In this document: positions 43,807-52,292 of the stretch, piece by piece
Position numbering within the stretch: position 1 is the first letter of the stretch
How the letters are laid out: each line of letters starts with the position of its first letter
Assembly (NCBI RefSeq): GCF_018100795.1
Contig: NZ_JAGJDY010000010.1
Location: forward strand, 168,820 to 232,819
Reading direction: 5' to 3'
Origin: Alteromonas sp. MMG017
Lineage (GTDB): Bacteria; Pseudomonadota; Gammaproteobacteria; Enterobacterales; Alteromonadaceae
DNA: 64,000 nucleotides
The notes under the pieces: generated by a model
What the model saw: only the letters and a program-made list of their open reading frames with translations
What the model was told of the DNA's origin: nothing
Database searches by the model: none
Made by a program: the position numbers and the translations under genes

Positions 43807-44385
43807 ATGAAAAACACACTTACAGCACTTGCAGGTATTGCAGCACTTACATCATTCGGTAGTTACGCTCAGTCGAATGACTACTCCGTCGACGAAAGTG
43901 GCTTTTATGTCGGTGGTAACTACGGATACCTTCGCGTAGAAGGTGAAGACGATTTTGATGACGACAAAGATGTATGGCAAGGATTGCTAGGCTATAAATT
44001 TAACGAGTGGGTTGCGGTAGAAGGTAGTTTCATCGATTTCGGTGACTATGGCAACGATATCGCTGGCGGGGATACCGATGGGTACACGGCAGCAATTAAA
44101 GGTATCCTTCCGGTAACAGACCGTTTCTCTTTGTACGCGAAAGTAGGTCAATTATGGTCAGAAACTGAATACAATTTAGGTGGTATTTCTAGCGACTACG
44201 ATGACGAAAGTCTTTTCGTTGGTGCAGGCTTAAGTTACGCCATTACTAAAAACTTTTTAGTTAACGCCGAATACACAGTGTACGACGCAGAGCTAGATGC
44301 GGACGAAGCAGTAGATGATATCGATGACACAAACTTCGAGACAGACCTGAAGCAGGCAAGCATCGGTGTTGAATACCGATTCTAA
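43807..44385 (+). CDS. OmpA-like/OmpW-type small outer-membrane beta-barrel
   Basis: 192 residues: signal peptide (cleavage near SYA-QSN), then a typical eight-stranded barrel (GFYVGGNYGYLRV, GLLGYKFNEWVAVEGS, GAGLSYAITKNF) ending GVEYRF. Acidic loops carry Asp-rich runs (DDFDDDKD). There is no C-terminal peptidoglycan-binding domain. Ribosome-binding region ACGAGGATG. Upstream leader has two hairpins; a strong terminator follows. Role probably structural or porin-like. Confidence 0.9.
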   Translation: MKNTLTALAGIAALTSFGSYAQSNDYSVDESGFYVGGNYGYLRVEGEDDFDDDKDVWQGLLGYKFNEWVAVEGSFIDFGDYGNDIAGGDTDGYTAAIKGILPVTDRFSLYAKVGQLWSETEYNLGGISSDYDDESLFVGAGLSYAITKNFLVNAEYTVYDAELDADEAVDDIDDTNFETDLKQASIGVEYRF

Positions 44386-44412
44386 ATACTAAAAGTTAAT
44401 TGAGTTACACCT

Positions 44413-44445
44413 AAATGCGGCGCTGCAAAGCGCCGCATTTTTATT
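44413..44445 (+). terminator. rho-independent terminator of the barrel gene
   Basis: Perfect 12-bp stem AAATGCGGCGCT / AGCGCCGCATTT (44413-44424 / 44429-44440), GCAA tetraloop, T-rich tail. Confidence 0.93.
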
Positions 44446-44559
44446 CACATCCCTTTCTATAAACAGTTACCTCAAAAACAGATAAATGAATATCAAGCTA
44501 ACCACATGTTTTTGAGATAGCATAAATAATTCATATCACAGAATAACGGCAGAGACTCC

Positions 44560-46410
44560 ATGCTAACACTTGCTCTTATATATCTTGGTGCTGCGCTAAT
44601 TGCTGTACCTATTGCTAAACGATTAGGTTTGGGCTCAGTGCTAGGCTATCTCATTGCCGGAATTCTTATAGGTCCATTTGTTTTATCGCTAGTAGGCGAC
44701 CAAACCGAAGTCATGCACTTCGCCGAGTTTGGTGTGGTAATGATGCTGTTTCTTATTGGGCTGGAGTTGCAACCTTCACGCTTATGGACGTTGCGGCATT
44801 CCATAGTAGGCCTAGGTGGGCTGCAAGTGCTACTTTCTACTGGGGCTATCTTTGCCATTACCTATTACGGATTAGGGCTTGCTTGGCAAAGCGCATTAGC
44901 AATTGGCTTAATGTTAGCCCTCTCATCAACCGCTATTGTTATTCAATCATTGGAAGAGAAAGGCTGGTTAAAATTAGACGCAGGGCAAAATAGTTTCTCG
45001 GTACTGTTATTTCAAGATATCGCCGTTATTCCTATTTTGGCACTTATGCCGTTACTCTCATTTCTTCCCGCCAGTGCCGTTGATGGTTCGAGCCACTCTC
45101 TAGTATCGGATTGGTCAGCCATGGGTAAAGTGGGTATTTCTATTGCCGTGATTGTTACCATTATCCTAGCGGGCAAATACATTTCCACCCCTATATTTAG
45201 GTACATCTCCCAAACCCACATGCGAGAAATATTCACGGTTTTTGCGCTATTCTTAGTGATTGCAATAGCACTACTCATGCAGACCGTGGGCCTTTCTCCG
45301 GCTCTAGGCACTTTCTTGGCGGGCGTGGTGCTTGCAGAAAGTGAGTTTAGGCATGAACTAGAAGCTGATATTGAACCCTTCAAAGGGCTGCTACTAGGGC
45401 TATTTTTCGTTACCGTTGGCGCATCCATTGATTTCGGATTATTAGCTGAGAACAGTTTACTTATTTTGCTGCTGGTTGTTGGCCTTGTCGCTATTAAAGG
45501 CTTAGTACTTTATGGCTTAGCCCATCTGTTTTCGATTAATTCTCGTCAACGATTGTTATTCTCTTTAGCCTTAGCACAAGGCGGGGAGTTTGCCTTCGTG
45601 TTGCTTTCGCTATCTCGAGAATTAAGTATTTTAAGTTCTGAGGAAGCGAGTATTGTCACCTTGGTAGTGGCGCTTTCCATGGTTATTACCCCATTGCTGT
45701 TAATGATTTACGACCGCGCACAGAAATTTCAAAAGTCATCAGCACCTGCATTTGATAAGCCTGAGGAAATAGAAGCTTCTCGACACGTGATTATTGCGGG
45801 CTACGGTAGATTCGGACAAGTTATTGGACGACTGTTGAAAGCCCAAGGCTATGAAGTAAGTGTGCTTGATCATAGCCCTAGTCAAATCGACTTGTTGAGA
45901 CGATTTGGCAACAAAGTTTTCTACGGCGACGCCGCCAGAAAAGAATTGTTAGAAGCAGCAGGGGCGAACACCGCCGATCTGCTTGTTATCGCCATTGATG
46001 ATCCACACAAAACCATCGAAATTATCGACATTGCCCGTAAGCACTATCCAAACTTGAAGCTAGCGGTTCGTGCTAGAGACCGGCGACATGCTTATGAGCT
46101 TATCCGCATGAAGGTCGGCACATTTAACCGAGAGACTTTCGACTCAGCATTGGTACTTGCGGTTGAATCGTTAAAATTATTAGGGAACGATGATATCGAC
46201 GCCGAACGTGCAGGAAGATTATTTAGAGAACATGATGTTGAGTCTATGAATTTACTTGCTGAGTTGTGGGGCGACGACCACTCTTATGGCGTAGCAATTA
46301 AACAGCGGATGGATGACCTCACCCAAGTATTAGCACAAGATACTGAAGCAAAAGATAAGTTTAATACCTGCGACAGTACCGTTAATCCCAACGAGGTTAA
46401 AGAAGGGTAA
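44560..46410 (+). CDS. CPA2 potassium/proton antiporter, KefB/KefC-like
   Basis: 616 residues, inner membrane. About 12 helices (1-385) form the Na+/H+ exchanger-like domain, followed by an RCK/TrkA-N nucleotide-binding domain (about 405-520) with GYGRFGQVIGRLL and VLDHSPSQID. It should exchange K+ for H+, as KefB and KefC do under glutathione control; Kef-specific control is an inference. No KefF/KefG-like ancillary gene is next to it. Confidence 0.9.
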   Translation: MLTLALIYLGAALIAVPIAKRLGLGSVLGYLIAGILIGPFVLSLVGDQTEVMHFAEFGVVMMLFLIGLELQPSRLWTLRHSIVGLGGLQVLLSTGAIFAITYYGLGLAWQSALAIGLMLALSSTAIVIQSLEEKGWLKLDAGQNSFSVLLFQDIAVIPILALMPLLSFLPASAVDGSSHSLVSDWSAMGKVGISIAVIVTIILAGKYISTPIFRYISQTHMREIFTVFALFLVIAIALLMQTVGLSPALGTFLAGVVLAESEFRHELEADIEPFKGLLLGLFFVTVGASIDFGLLAENSLLILLLVVGLVAIKGLVLYGLAHLFSINSRQRLLFSLALAQGGEFAFVLLSLSRELSILSSEEASIVTLVVALSMVITPLLLMIYDRAQKFQKSSAPAFDKPEEIEASRHVIIAGYGRFGQVIGRLLKAQGYEVSVLDHSPSQIDLLRRFGNKVFYGDAARKELLEAAGANTADLLVIAIDDPHKTIEIIDIARKHYPNLKLAVRARDRRHAYELIRMKVGTFNRETFDSALVLAVESLKLLGNDDIDAERAGRLFREHDVESMNLLAELWGDDHSYGVAIKQRMDDLTQVLAQDTEAKDKFNTCDSTVNPNEVKEG

Positions 46411-46532
46411 GTTTAAAAAGGATGAGGCTAAACAAGTGTGATACTGAATAAAGGCAAAACTTCAACGAAAGATTGGCCATAATAAAGTATAGGATTTAAT
46501 AACTTTATCTAATTTACAATACCAGCCTTAGG

Positions 46533-47759
46533 ATGAGTGCCCTATTGCACTTTTTATACTTTGGTATAATCCTGCCTCGAATCAATCTTAAGGGCTGTGT
46601 GTTGTATTTTTTTCTAGCCACCTGCATTCTTGTTTCTATCGCAGTATGTGCGGCACTTTGCGGCTACTTCACGATAAAAACGGTATATCAGAAAAAGATA
46701 ATATTTCGCTACTGGTCAATTGCCAGTGGCTTGCTTTGCGGTAGCTTAATTTCTCGCCTTAGTGATACCCTATTTGCACTTCCCTCTTCTTTTTTTATTT
46801 TAGGGCTCATTGCCTTTCTAGTGGGCTTCTATCAGATATTTTTGGGGCTGGAGTCGCTTCAGAAGCACAAAGACTACAAACTTAATCGCCATGCACTTCC
46901 TGTGCTCGGGGTGGGTGTAAGTGGAATTTGCGTGTTATGGACAATGCCTGCCCTAGCCGAGTCTGTGGCTATGTTTTTTTGTGCCGCGCTTGTGCTGTTA
47001 AGCGAGGGCGTACTTTACAACGATAATAGAGTAAAAGAGGAAAGGCGCGCCTTGCTTCGCCATTTGCTGCTTATCTCCTCTTTTTCGCTTTTCTTACATG
47101 GCACGGTATCGGTGGTGCATTCTATTACCGGAGGTATGGATGATTTATCGTTGTTGTACCAACTCACTTCTATGCTAATGGTGATAAGTGCAGCATTAAT
47201 TGTTTTATCGCTGATGCGATGCAGCACACAGTCAGCTTCTCAATCACGTTATACTCGTTCGCTTAGTGGCTCTGGTGCAGTGGTACTAACCCGTGACGAC
47301 TTTATTCAACAAGCCATAAAGAAACTTCAACACACTGACAAAGATGAAAACGTGCTCTTGCTAGTTGAAATAGATGGCTATCAGGAAGTTATCGATAACT
47401 ACGGTGCAAGTGCCGGTGAAAGCGCCAGTTATCAAGTAGGTCAGTCTCTCATTCATTTTACCCGCTCAAATGATATAGCAGGACAAATAAGTGAGAGTAA
47501 ATTTGCGATTATGCTAAGCGGTGTCACCATTGATTCGGTTCATGTAGTCGCAGATAGATTAGTGAAACAAGTGTTTTCTAAAAATGTCCAAACATTAGAA
47601 AGCGCCCCCATGTTTACTGCCAGTATTGGTATTGCGCCTTCATCTGATATCGTATTTTCGTGGCAACAAGGAGAGTCCTTCGATGTAGACAGCGTTAAAC
47701 GGCAAGATGGAACCAGTTTGGTTTATATGCTGCCAACGCTTTTAACGGCGACTCTGTAA
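46533..47759 (+). CDS. membrane protein with degenerate GGDEF domain retaining the c-di-GMP I-site
   Basis: 408 residues. About seven membrane helices (roughly 23-228) precede a cytoplasmic GGDEF-fold domain (about 250-400) with an equivalent of the substrate-binding region (EIDGYQEVIDNYG). The GGDEF signature is SESKF (320-324), so diguanylate cyclase activity is unlikely. The inhibitory site R311-x-x-D314 is kept with the canonical five-residue spacing, so it may be a c-di-GMP receptor. The ATG at 46533 is used; a GTG 22 codons on, with AAGG in front, is an alternative. It follows the antiporter gene by 122 bp on the same strand. Confidence 0.82.
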   Translation: MSALLHFLYFGIILPRINLKGCVLYFFLATCILVSIAVCAALCGYFTIKTVYQKKIIFRYWSIASGLLCGSLISRLSDTLFALPSSFFILGLIAFLVGFYQIFLGLESLQKHKDYKLNRHALPVLGVGVSGICVLWTMPALAESVAMFFCAALVLLSEGVLYNDNRVKEERRALLRHLLLISSFSLFLHGTVSVVHSITGGMDDLSLLYQLTSMLMVISAALIVLSLMRCSTQSASQSRYTRSLSGSGAVVLTRDDFIQQAIKKLQHTDKDENVLLLVEIDGYQEVIDNYGASAGESASYQVGQSLIHFTRSNDIAGQISESKFAIMLSGVTIDSVHVVADRLVKQVFSKNVQTLESAPMFTASIGIAPSSDIVFSWQQGESFDVDSVKRQDGTSLVYMLPTLLTATL

Positions 47760-47999
47760 ATTATATGCTTCCCCCCCCATCTTTAGTTCATCCGTTCATT
47801 ACGCCTCAATTACTCTATTTCTGTGAAAAAGTTACACTCTTAAATTTTAGCCCATTGAAAAATTTTCACTAAAAAATCCTTAAAACCAATAATATTAATA
47901 AGTTAGCGTTCAAACTTACCTCTTCAGTGATCCGGAACGTTTCCTGCAACTTCTCACGTATATTTACTTTATTACACGGAAGCGATTTCGGGAGACGAC

Positions 48000-50201
48000 A
48001 TGGTTGATAACAATAATATATTCAAACCAGGTGAAAACTGTTGGGTTAGCAGTAAAGCTAATTTTGTTGCACCACTGATAGACTGTGGAAACTATTACAA
48101 AGCGCTACACAGCGCTATTGTAAAAGCCAAGCACAGTATTTTTATCATTGGGTGGGATATTGATAGTCGTATACGCCTCTTAAGAGGTGATGATGAAGCA
48201 AACAGTGAAGCCCCGAGTGTTGTCAGTGATTTACTTGCGTGGAAAGCAGAAAATAACCCCGACTTAAATATTTACCTACTTCGCTGGGATTCTTCTCTCG
48301 CGTTTTTCTCTAAACGAGAAATGTGGGCAAAAGAAGTGTGGGAAGAAAAGACCCCAGATAACGTGCAAACCGAGCTTGATGACACCATTCCAATGGGCGG
48401 CAGTCAGCACCAGAAAATTATCGTGATAGACGATGAACTGGTTTTCTCTGGCGGCATGGATATTTCAACGAACCGTTGGGACACCCGTGACCATCCTGTT
48501 GTGTCGGAAGAGCGAGATGGTCCAGACGGTGAGTATGCGCCACTACACGATGTGCAAATGGTCTCTTCAGGCCCCGTGGTTGCCGACTTTTCTAAATTAG
48601 TTCGCTGGAGATGGCTGCGGGTTGCCGAAAGTGAACCAGTAGAGATTCGCGAGCAAGCGGATACGTCTTTAGATGGCCCTATTCCGGACACGTGGCCGGA
48701 GGGTTTCCCGCCTATATTTGAAGAAGTCGATTGTGCGCTAGCCAGAACCATTCCGTTTATGGACGAAGTTGAACCCGCGCAAGAAGTACGCACTATGCTG
48801 CTTGATTTGATTGGTCAAGCTGAATCGCTTATCTACATTGAGAATCAATTTACTACTCGTCAGGAAATTGCTGAGGCGCTTAATAAACGTATGAAAGAGC
48901 GTCCTGACTTACACGTCATTATCGTCAGTTCTTACGAGCCTAAAGGTAAGTTTGAGTGTGAAGCCTTCTGGGCAAGTCGCATTGAATTTAAATCTATTCT
49001 TGAAAAAGATATCGACCCGAAAAGAGTAAAGTTGACTTATTCGTCGTGCGAAGACTTACAAGGCAGGAAAGCCTATAAACGCATTCATTCCAAAGTTATG
49101 ACCGTTGACGACAAATACTTAGTGATAGGTTCGTCTAACCTAAGTAACCGTTCAATGACGCTTGATACCGAAATTGACGTTGTACTTAGCGGTAACAGCG
49201 ACTTAAACAGAGCGGCTATTTTGAATGTCCGTAACGACTTGCTTGCTGAGCATACGGGTAGAGACATCTCAGATATGCCTGCATTGTTCGCTGAAGAATA
49301 TCCTGTTGAAGCATTAATCCATGGGCAAATTGCTCACGGGTATGTATTAACAGAAGTTCGTGATGAAGTATTCACTACGCAGTCAGTGAACAACGTATTT
49401 CGTTCTTTGTCAGATCCAGAGGAGCCATTGATTTCTATGCCTTCATTTGATGGCGGGGCATTACCCGCGCGTAACCCAAGACGTCGAACTATTATGATCA
49501 TGCTGGGGGTGGCCGTTATTGCCCTGCTCGGTGGCCTTATGTTTTGGGCTAGCCAATCCATTTCATGGTTAAGTGGTGAAAGCATTAATGCGTTTCTTGA
49601 AAAGAGTCGAGGAACTTATTTTGCACTGCCTACGGTACTATTAGTTTACGTAGTGGGAGGCATACTCTTCTTCCCAGTTACTGTCTTGTCGTTAGCGGTT
49701 GCCGCTATTTTTGGACCCATTTGGGGGCCAATATACGGCATCATGGGTGCACTGCTAAGCTCTGCTATTTTATTTGCTATCGGTAAACTTTCTGGTGACG
49801 CTGGTCTTCGAAAAGTAGGTGGACCTAAAGTAGAAGCCTTGGATGAAAAGCTTAAACAAAGCGGGATAGTGGGTGTAGCAGCTATCAGAATGCTGCCTAT
49901 TGCGCCGTTCAGCTTAGTGAACTTAGTCGCCGGTATTTCGTCTATCGGTTTATTACAGTTTCTAATCGGTACCTTCTTTGGCATGTTCCCTCCAATGATT
50001 GCGAAAGGACTAGTAGGCGACTCTATCACGCAAATCTTCCGCAACCCGTCGGTTGAAACCATTAGCTATTTAGTGGGTGGTATCGTGCTGTGGGGATTAA
50101 TGATTTGGGGTTCTCAAAAGTTCGCTCGTTATTATCAGGAAAATCGTCAAAAGCGTGCATCAGATAATGAAGCGTCGGAAAGTAAAGAATGTGCCGCATA
50201 A
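48000..50201 (+). CDS. phospholipase D-family phosphatidyltransferase fused to a DedA/VTT-like membrane domain
   Basis: 733 residues. Two PLD catalytic motifs: HQKIIVID (H137, K139, D144) and HSKVMTVD near residue 365, with Asn-containing ends (GSSNLSNRS). The C-terminal third has about five helices of the SNARE-associated/VTT (DedA, TVP38) type, including GPIWGPIYGIMG and RMLPIAPFSLVNLVAG. PLD proteins of this kind make cardiolipin or hydrolyse phospholipids. The next gene overlaps by 13 bp and encodes an EEP-family phosphohydrolase, an arrangement like clsB-ybhP in E. coli. Product and substrate are inferred. Confidence 0.88.
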   Translation: MVDNNNIFKPGENCWVSSKANFVAPLIDCGNYYKALHSAIVKAKHSIFIIGWDIDSRIRLLRGDDEANSEAPSVVSDLLAWKAENNPDLNIYLLRWDSSLAFFSKREMWAKEVWEEKTPDNVQTELDDTIPMGGSQHQKIIVIDDELVFSGGMDISTNRWDTRDHPVVSEERDGPDGEYAPLHDVQMVSSGPVVADFSKLVRWRWLRVAESEPVEIREQADTSLDGPIPDTWPEGFPPIFEEVDCALARTIPFMDEVEPAQEVRTMLLDLIGQAESLIYIENQFTTRQEIAEALNKRMKERPDLHVIIVSSYEPKGKFECEAFWASRIEFKSILEKDIDPKRVKLTYSSCEDLQGRKAYKRIHSKVMTVDDKYLVIGSSNLSNRSMTLDTEIDVVLSGNSDLNRAAILNVRNDLLAEHTGRDISDMPALFAEEYPVEALIHGQIAHGYVLTEVRDEVFTTQSVNNVFRSLSDPEEPLISMPSFDGGALPARNPRRRTIMIMLGVAVIALLGGLMFWASQSISWLSGESINAFLEKSRGTYFALPTVLLVYVVGGILFFPVTVLSLAVAAIFGPIWGPIYGIMGALLSSAILFAIGKLSGDAGLRKVGGPKVEALDEKLKQSGIVGVAAIRMLPIAPFSLVNLVAGISSIGLLQFLIGTFFGMFPPMIAKGLVGDSITQIFRNPSVETISYLVGGIVLWGLMIWGSQKFARYYQENRQKRASDNEASESKECAA

Positions 50202-50917
50202 TCAGTTACAACATTCACAGTGGGCTGGGCAGAGACAAGTTACAAAACTATCAGCGAATTGGGCAATTCCTAGCTGAATCGGGTGCCGATATTGTACTGT
50301 TACAGGAGATGGACACCCGTCCTTCAGAGCGCGCAATTGAGCGAGATATTGAAGATATTTGCGCTAAAAATGTCTACAACTTGGTGTCTTCTCCAGCGCT
50401 AAACGAGCCAAGCGGATGGTACGGTAATGCCATACTTTCCCGCTTCAAAGTTCTTGAACGAGAAACCTTCGATGTAAGCCAGCATGGGCGTCAGCCCAGA
50501 AATGTACAAGTGGTGGTGTTACAAACTGACAAGGGGCCGCTTACCGTGGTTAACACCCACAAAGGGTTGAAGCGATTAGAGCGCCGCTCACAATTTGCGT
50601 TATTGCATGATTATCTTGAACAAAGGATGCAAGCCAACCCCATGCCATTGGTATTGGCCGGAGACTTCAATGAGTGGCAATTCTTTTCTCGGGCTTTCAC
50701 ATCGTTAAACCAGCTTTTGAATCAAAAAAAGGTAGGTCCGACTTTTCCTAGTCAATTTCCTATTTTTTCTTTAGATCGTGTGTGGGTAAGTGATGACATC
50801 ACTGTTTCACAATGCAAAAAGCTCACATCTAAAAAGGCAAGGGTCTTTTCTGATCATCTGCCGGTTCAACTGGACATTAGACTTCCAGAAGCTAATACCC
50901 CTTTCATTTCTGACTGA
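50189..50917 (+). CDS. endonuclease/exonuclease/phosphatase-family hydrolase (YbhP-like)
   Basis: 242 residues, no signal peptide. EEP-fold motifs: ISYNIHSG, LLQEMD, the VVNTHKGL segment, AGDFNEW and SDHLPVQ, which carry the metal and catalytic residues. In E. coli a similar protein (YbhP) lies beside the cardiolipin synthase ClsB. It starts with ATG 13 bp inside the PLD gene, so the two are coupled. The 3' end overlaps the convergent LysR gene by 52 bp. Its substrate is probably a phospholipid or phosphodiester; unproven. Confidence 0.85.
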   Translation: MCRIISYNIHSGLGRDKLQNYQRIGQFLAESGADIVLLQEMDTRPSERAIERDIEDICAKNVYNLVSSPALNEPSGWYGNAILSRFKVLERETFDVSQHGRQPRNVQVVVLQTDKGPLTVVNTHKGLKRLERRSQFALLHDYLEQRMQANPMPLVLAGDFNEWQFFSRAFTSLNQLLNQKKVGPTFPSQFPIFSLDRVWVSDDITVSQCKKLTSKKARVFSDHLPVQLDIRLPEANTPFISD

Positions 50918-51870
50918 TCCGTAAATGCCAAGGAACCTCGCCAGTGCTGCAGCGCCTGCTCACTGGCGACAACCTGCTTTATCACTTTAAGCATTTTTAA
51001 GACGGCTTCATTTAACGGACTCGTTTTGTTTGTAGCAGCCAATACCAGACGCTGCATTTCTGGCTCAACTATTTTTAAGGTTGAAACCAAGCCCGATTCT
51101 TCAAGATGAAAAATGGCCGATGTCGGTAATATCATTACCCCCTCACCTTGCATAACTTGTCGCAAACCTGTCATTAACTGCCCCGAATAGGCTAGATTGT
51201 GCTGTAAACTTACCCCTGTCGCGTTTTCATAATGTTCGATAAGTTTGCCCAATGCATCTTTATTCCCAGGCGATAGCAAAGGGAATTGGCTCAATGCCCA
51301 AAACGGAATACTTTCTCTGCCCGCAAGATGGCTGTATTCACTGGACGTTGCTTGATTGGCCATCACTAAATGCAAATTCTCACGAATAAGCGGTGAAACC
51401 GTCATAAACCTTGGGTCAACGTCTTGCTCATAGGTTAATGCAATATCGACCTGCCGCCCTTCTAACCACCCCTTTACTGAATACGAAGGGCCAGTACTTA
51501 TTTCTAATTTCAGTTTCGGATGGTTTTGTTTTACTTCAGCAATAAGCGGCATAGAGAGTACATTGCCAATAGACGGAAGCATACCGACTTTTACCGTGCC
51601 TGCGGTCTTACCCACTAACTCTCGCAGTTCAGATTTAGCCGTATTGATATCATCCATGATCCTAGTGGCATGGGTGAGAAACAAGTCACCTGCTGGTGTT
51701 AACGTTACTCCAGAGAAGGTTCGACTTAGCAATTGCGCCCCCATCTCTCTTTCGAGGCTAGCCAATTGCTGGCTAATGGCTGGTTGAGCGATATCAAGCT
51801 CACGTGCTGCACCTGCAATACTGCCTTTGTGTACTGTGGTCAAAAAATACTGAAGTTGTTTAGAGTTCAA
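50866..51870 (-). CDS. LysR-family transcription regulator (NAC-like)
   Basis: 334 residues. Winged helix-turn-helix at 1-60 (KGSIAGAARELDIAQPAISQQLASLE) and a PBP2-type ligand domain (about 90-300, GTVKVGMLPSI). It resembles the NAC/Cbl-like branch. It is divergent from the TonB receptor-TauE-aminotransferase cluster, with 422 bp between, which makes those genes the first candidates for its regulon. The C-terminal tail is longer than usual by about 25 residues and overlaps the EEP gene. Confidence 0.9.
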   Translation of the reverse strand: MNSKQLQYFLTTVHKGSIAGAARELDIAQPAISQQLASLEREMGAQLLSRTFSGVTLTPAGDLFLTHATRIMDDINTAKSELRELVGKTAGTVKVGMLPSIGNVLSMPLIAEVKQNHPKLKLEISTGPSYSVKGWLEGRQVDIALTYEQDVDPRFMTVSPLIRENLHLVMANQATSSEYSHLAGRESIPFWALSQFPLLSPGNKDALGKLIEHYENATGVSLQHNLAYSGQLMTGLRQVMQGEGVMILPTSAIFHLEESGLVSTLKIVEPEMQRLVLAATNKTSPLNEAVLKMLKVIKQVVASEQALQHWRGSLAFTDQSEMKGVLASGSLMSS

Positions 51871-52292
51871 TGTCTAGTTTCCCGAATATGACAGTTTTGT
51901 AACACATCGTCATAAAGCACAGGTCGCTTTATTGAGATTAAAATCAGCAAGTTACATGCCACAGGCCAGTAAAGCCCAACTGACATTTGTTAATGCAAAG
52001 TTAAACTTGAAGCTGTATTTATTTTTTTATCGTCAAACTAAAACAATTAAGATTAGTAAAATCAGTCAGTTAAATAGAACCTCAATACTTTCCTTATACC
52101 CCTCAATATTCTTTTTTCTTTCGCGATTTTAAAAGAATTTTTAGCCTGAGCACTAATACAGGTAACCACACAAAACATTTATAAGATGCAGGATGCATCA
52201 AGGTGGTGCTTGTTATGCCAAACGTGGGCGGCATTAGTCCCTGCTCCAAGTGAAGAATAACAACTCATAACGGCTCGTTTTAGGGAACACAC
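51871..52292. other. divergent intergenic region LysR / TonB receptor
   Basis: 422 bp with no gene. Expected promoters in both directions; the stretch 52000-52130 is strongly A/T-rich. No clear LysR box (T-N11-A palindrome) was singled out by eye. Confidence 0.4.

Noticed and set aside
47771..47778. Run of eight C upstream of the PLD gene
   Set aside because: It lies between genes and not near a promoter or start that would make phase variation likely; a similar run of seven C occurs at 5828-5834.
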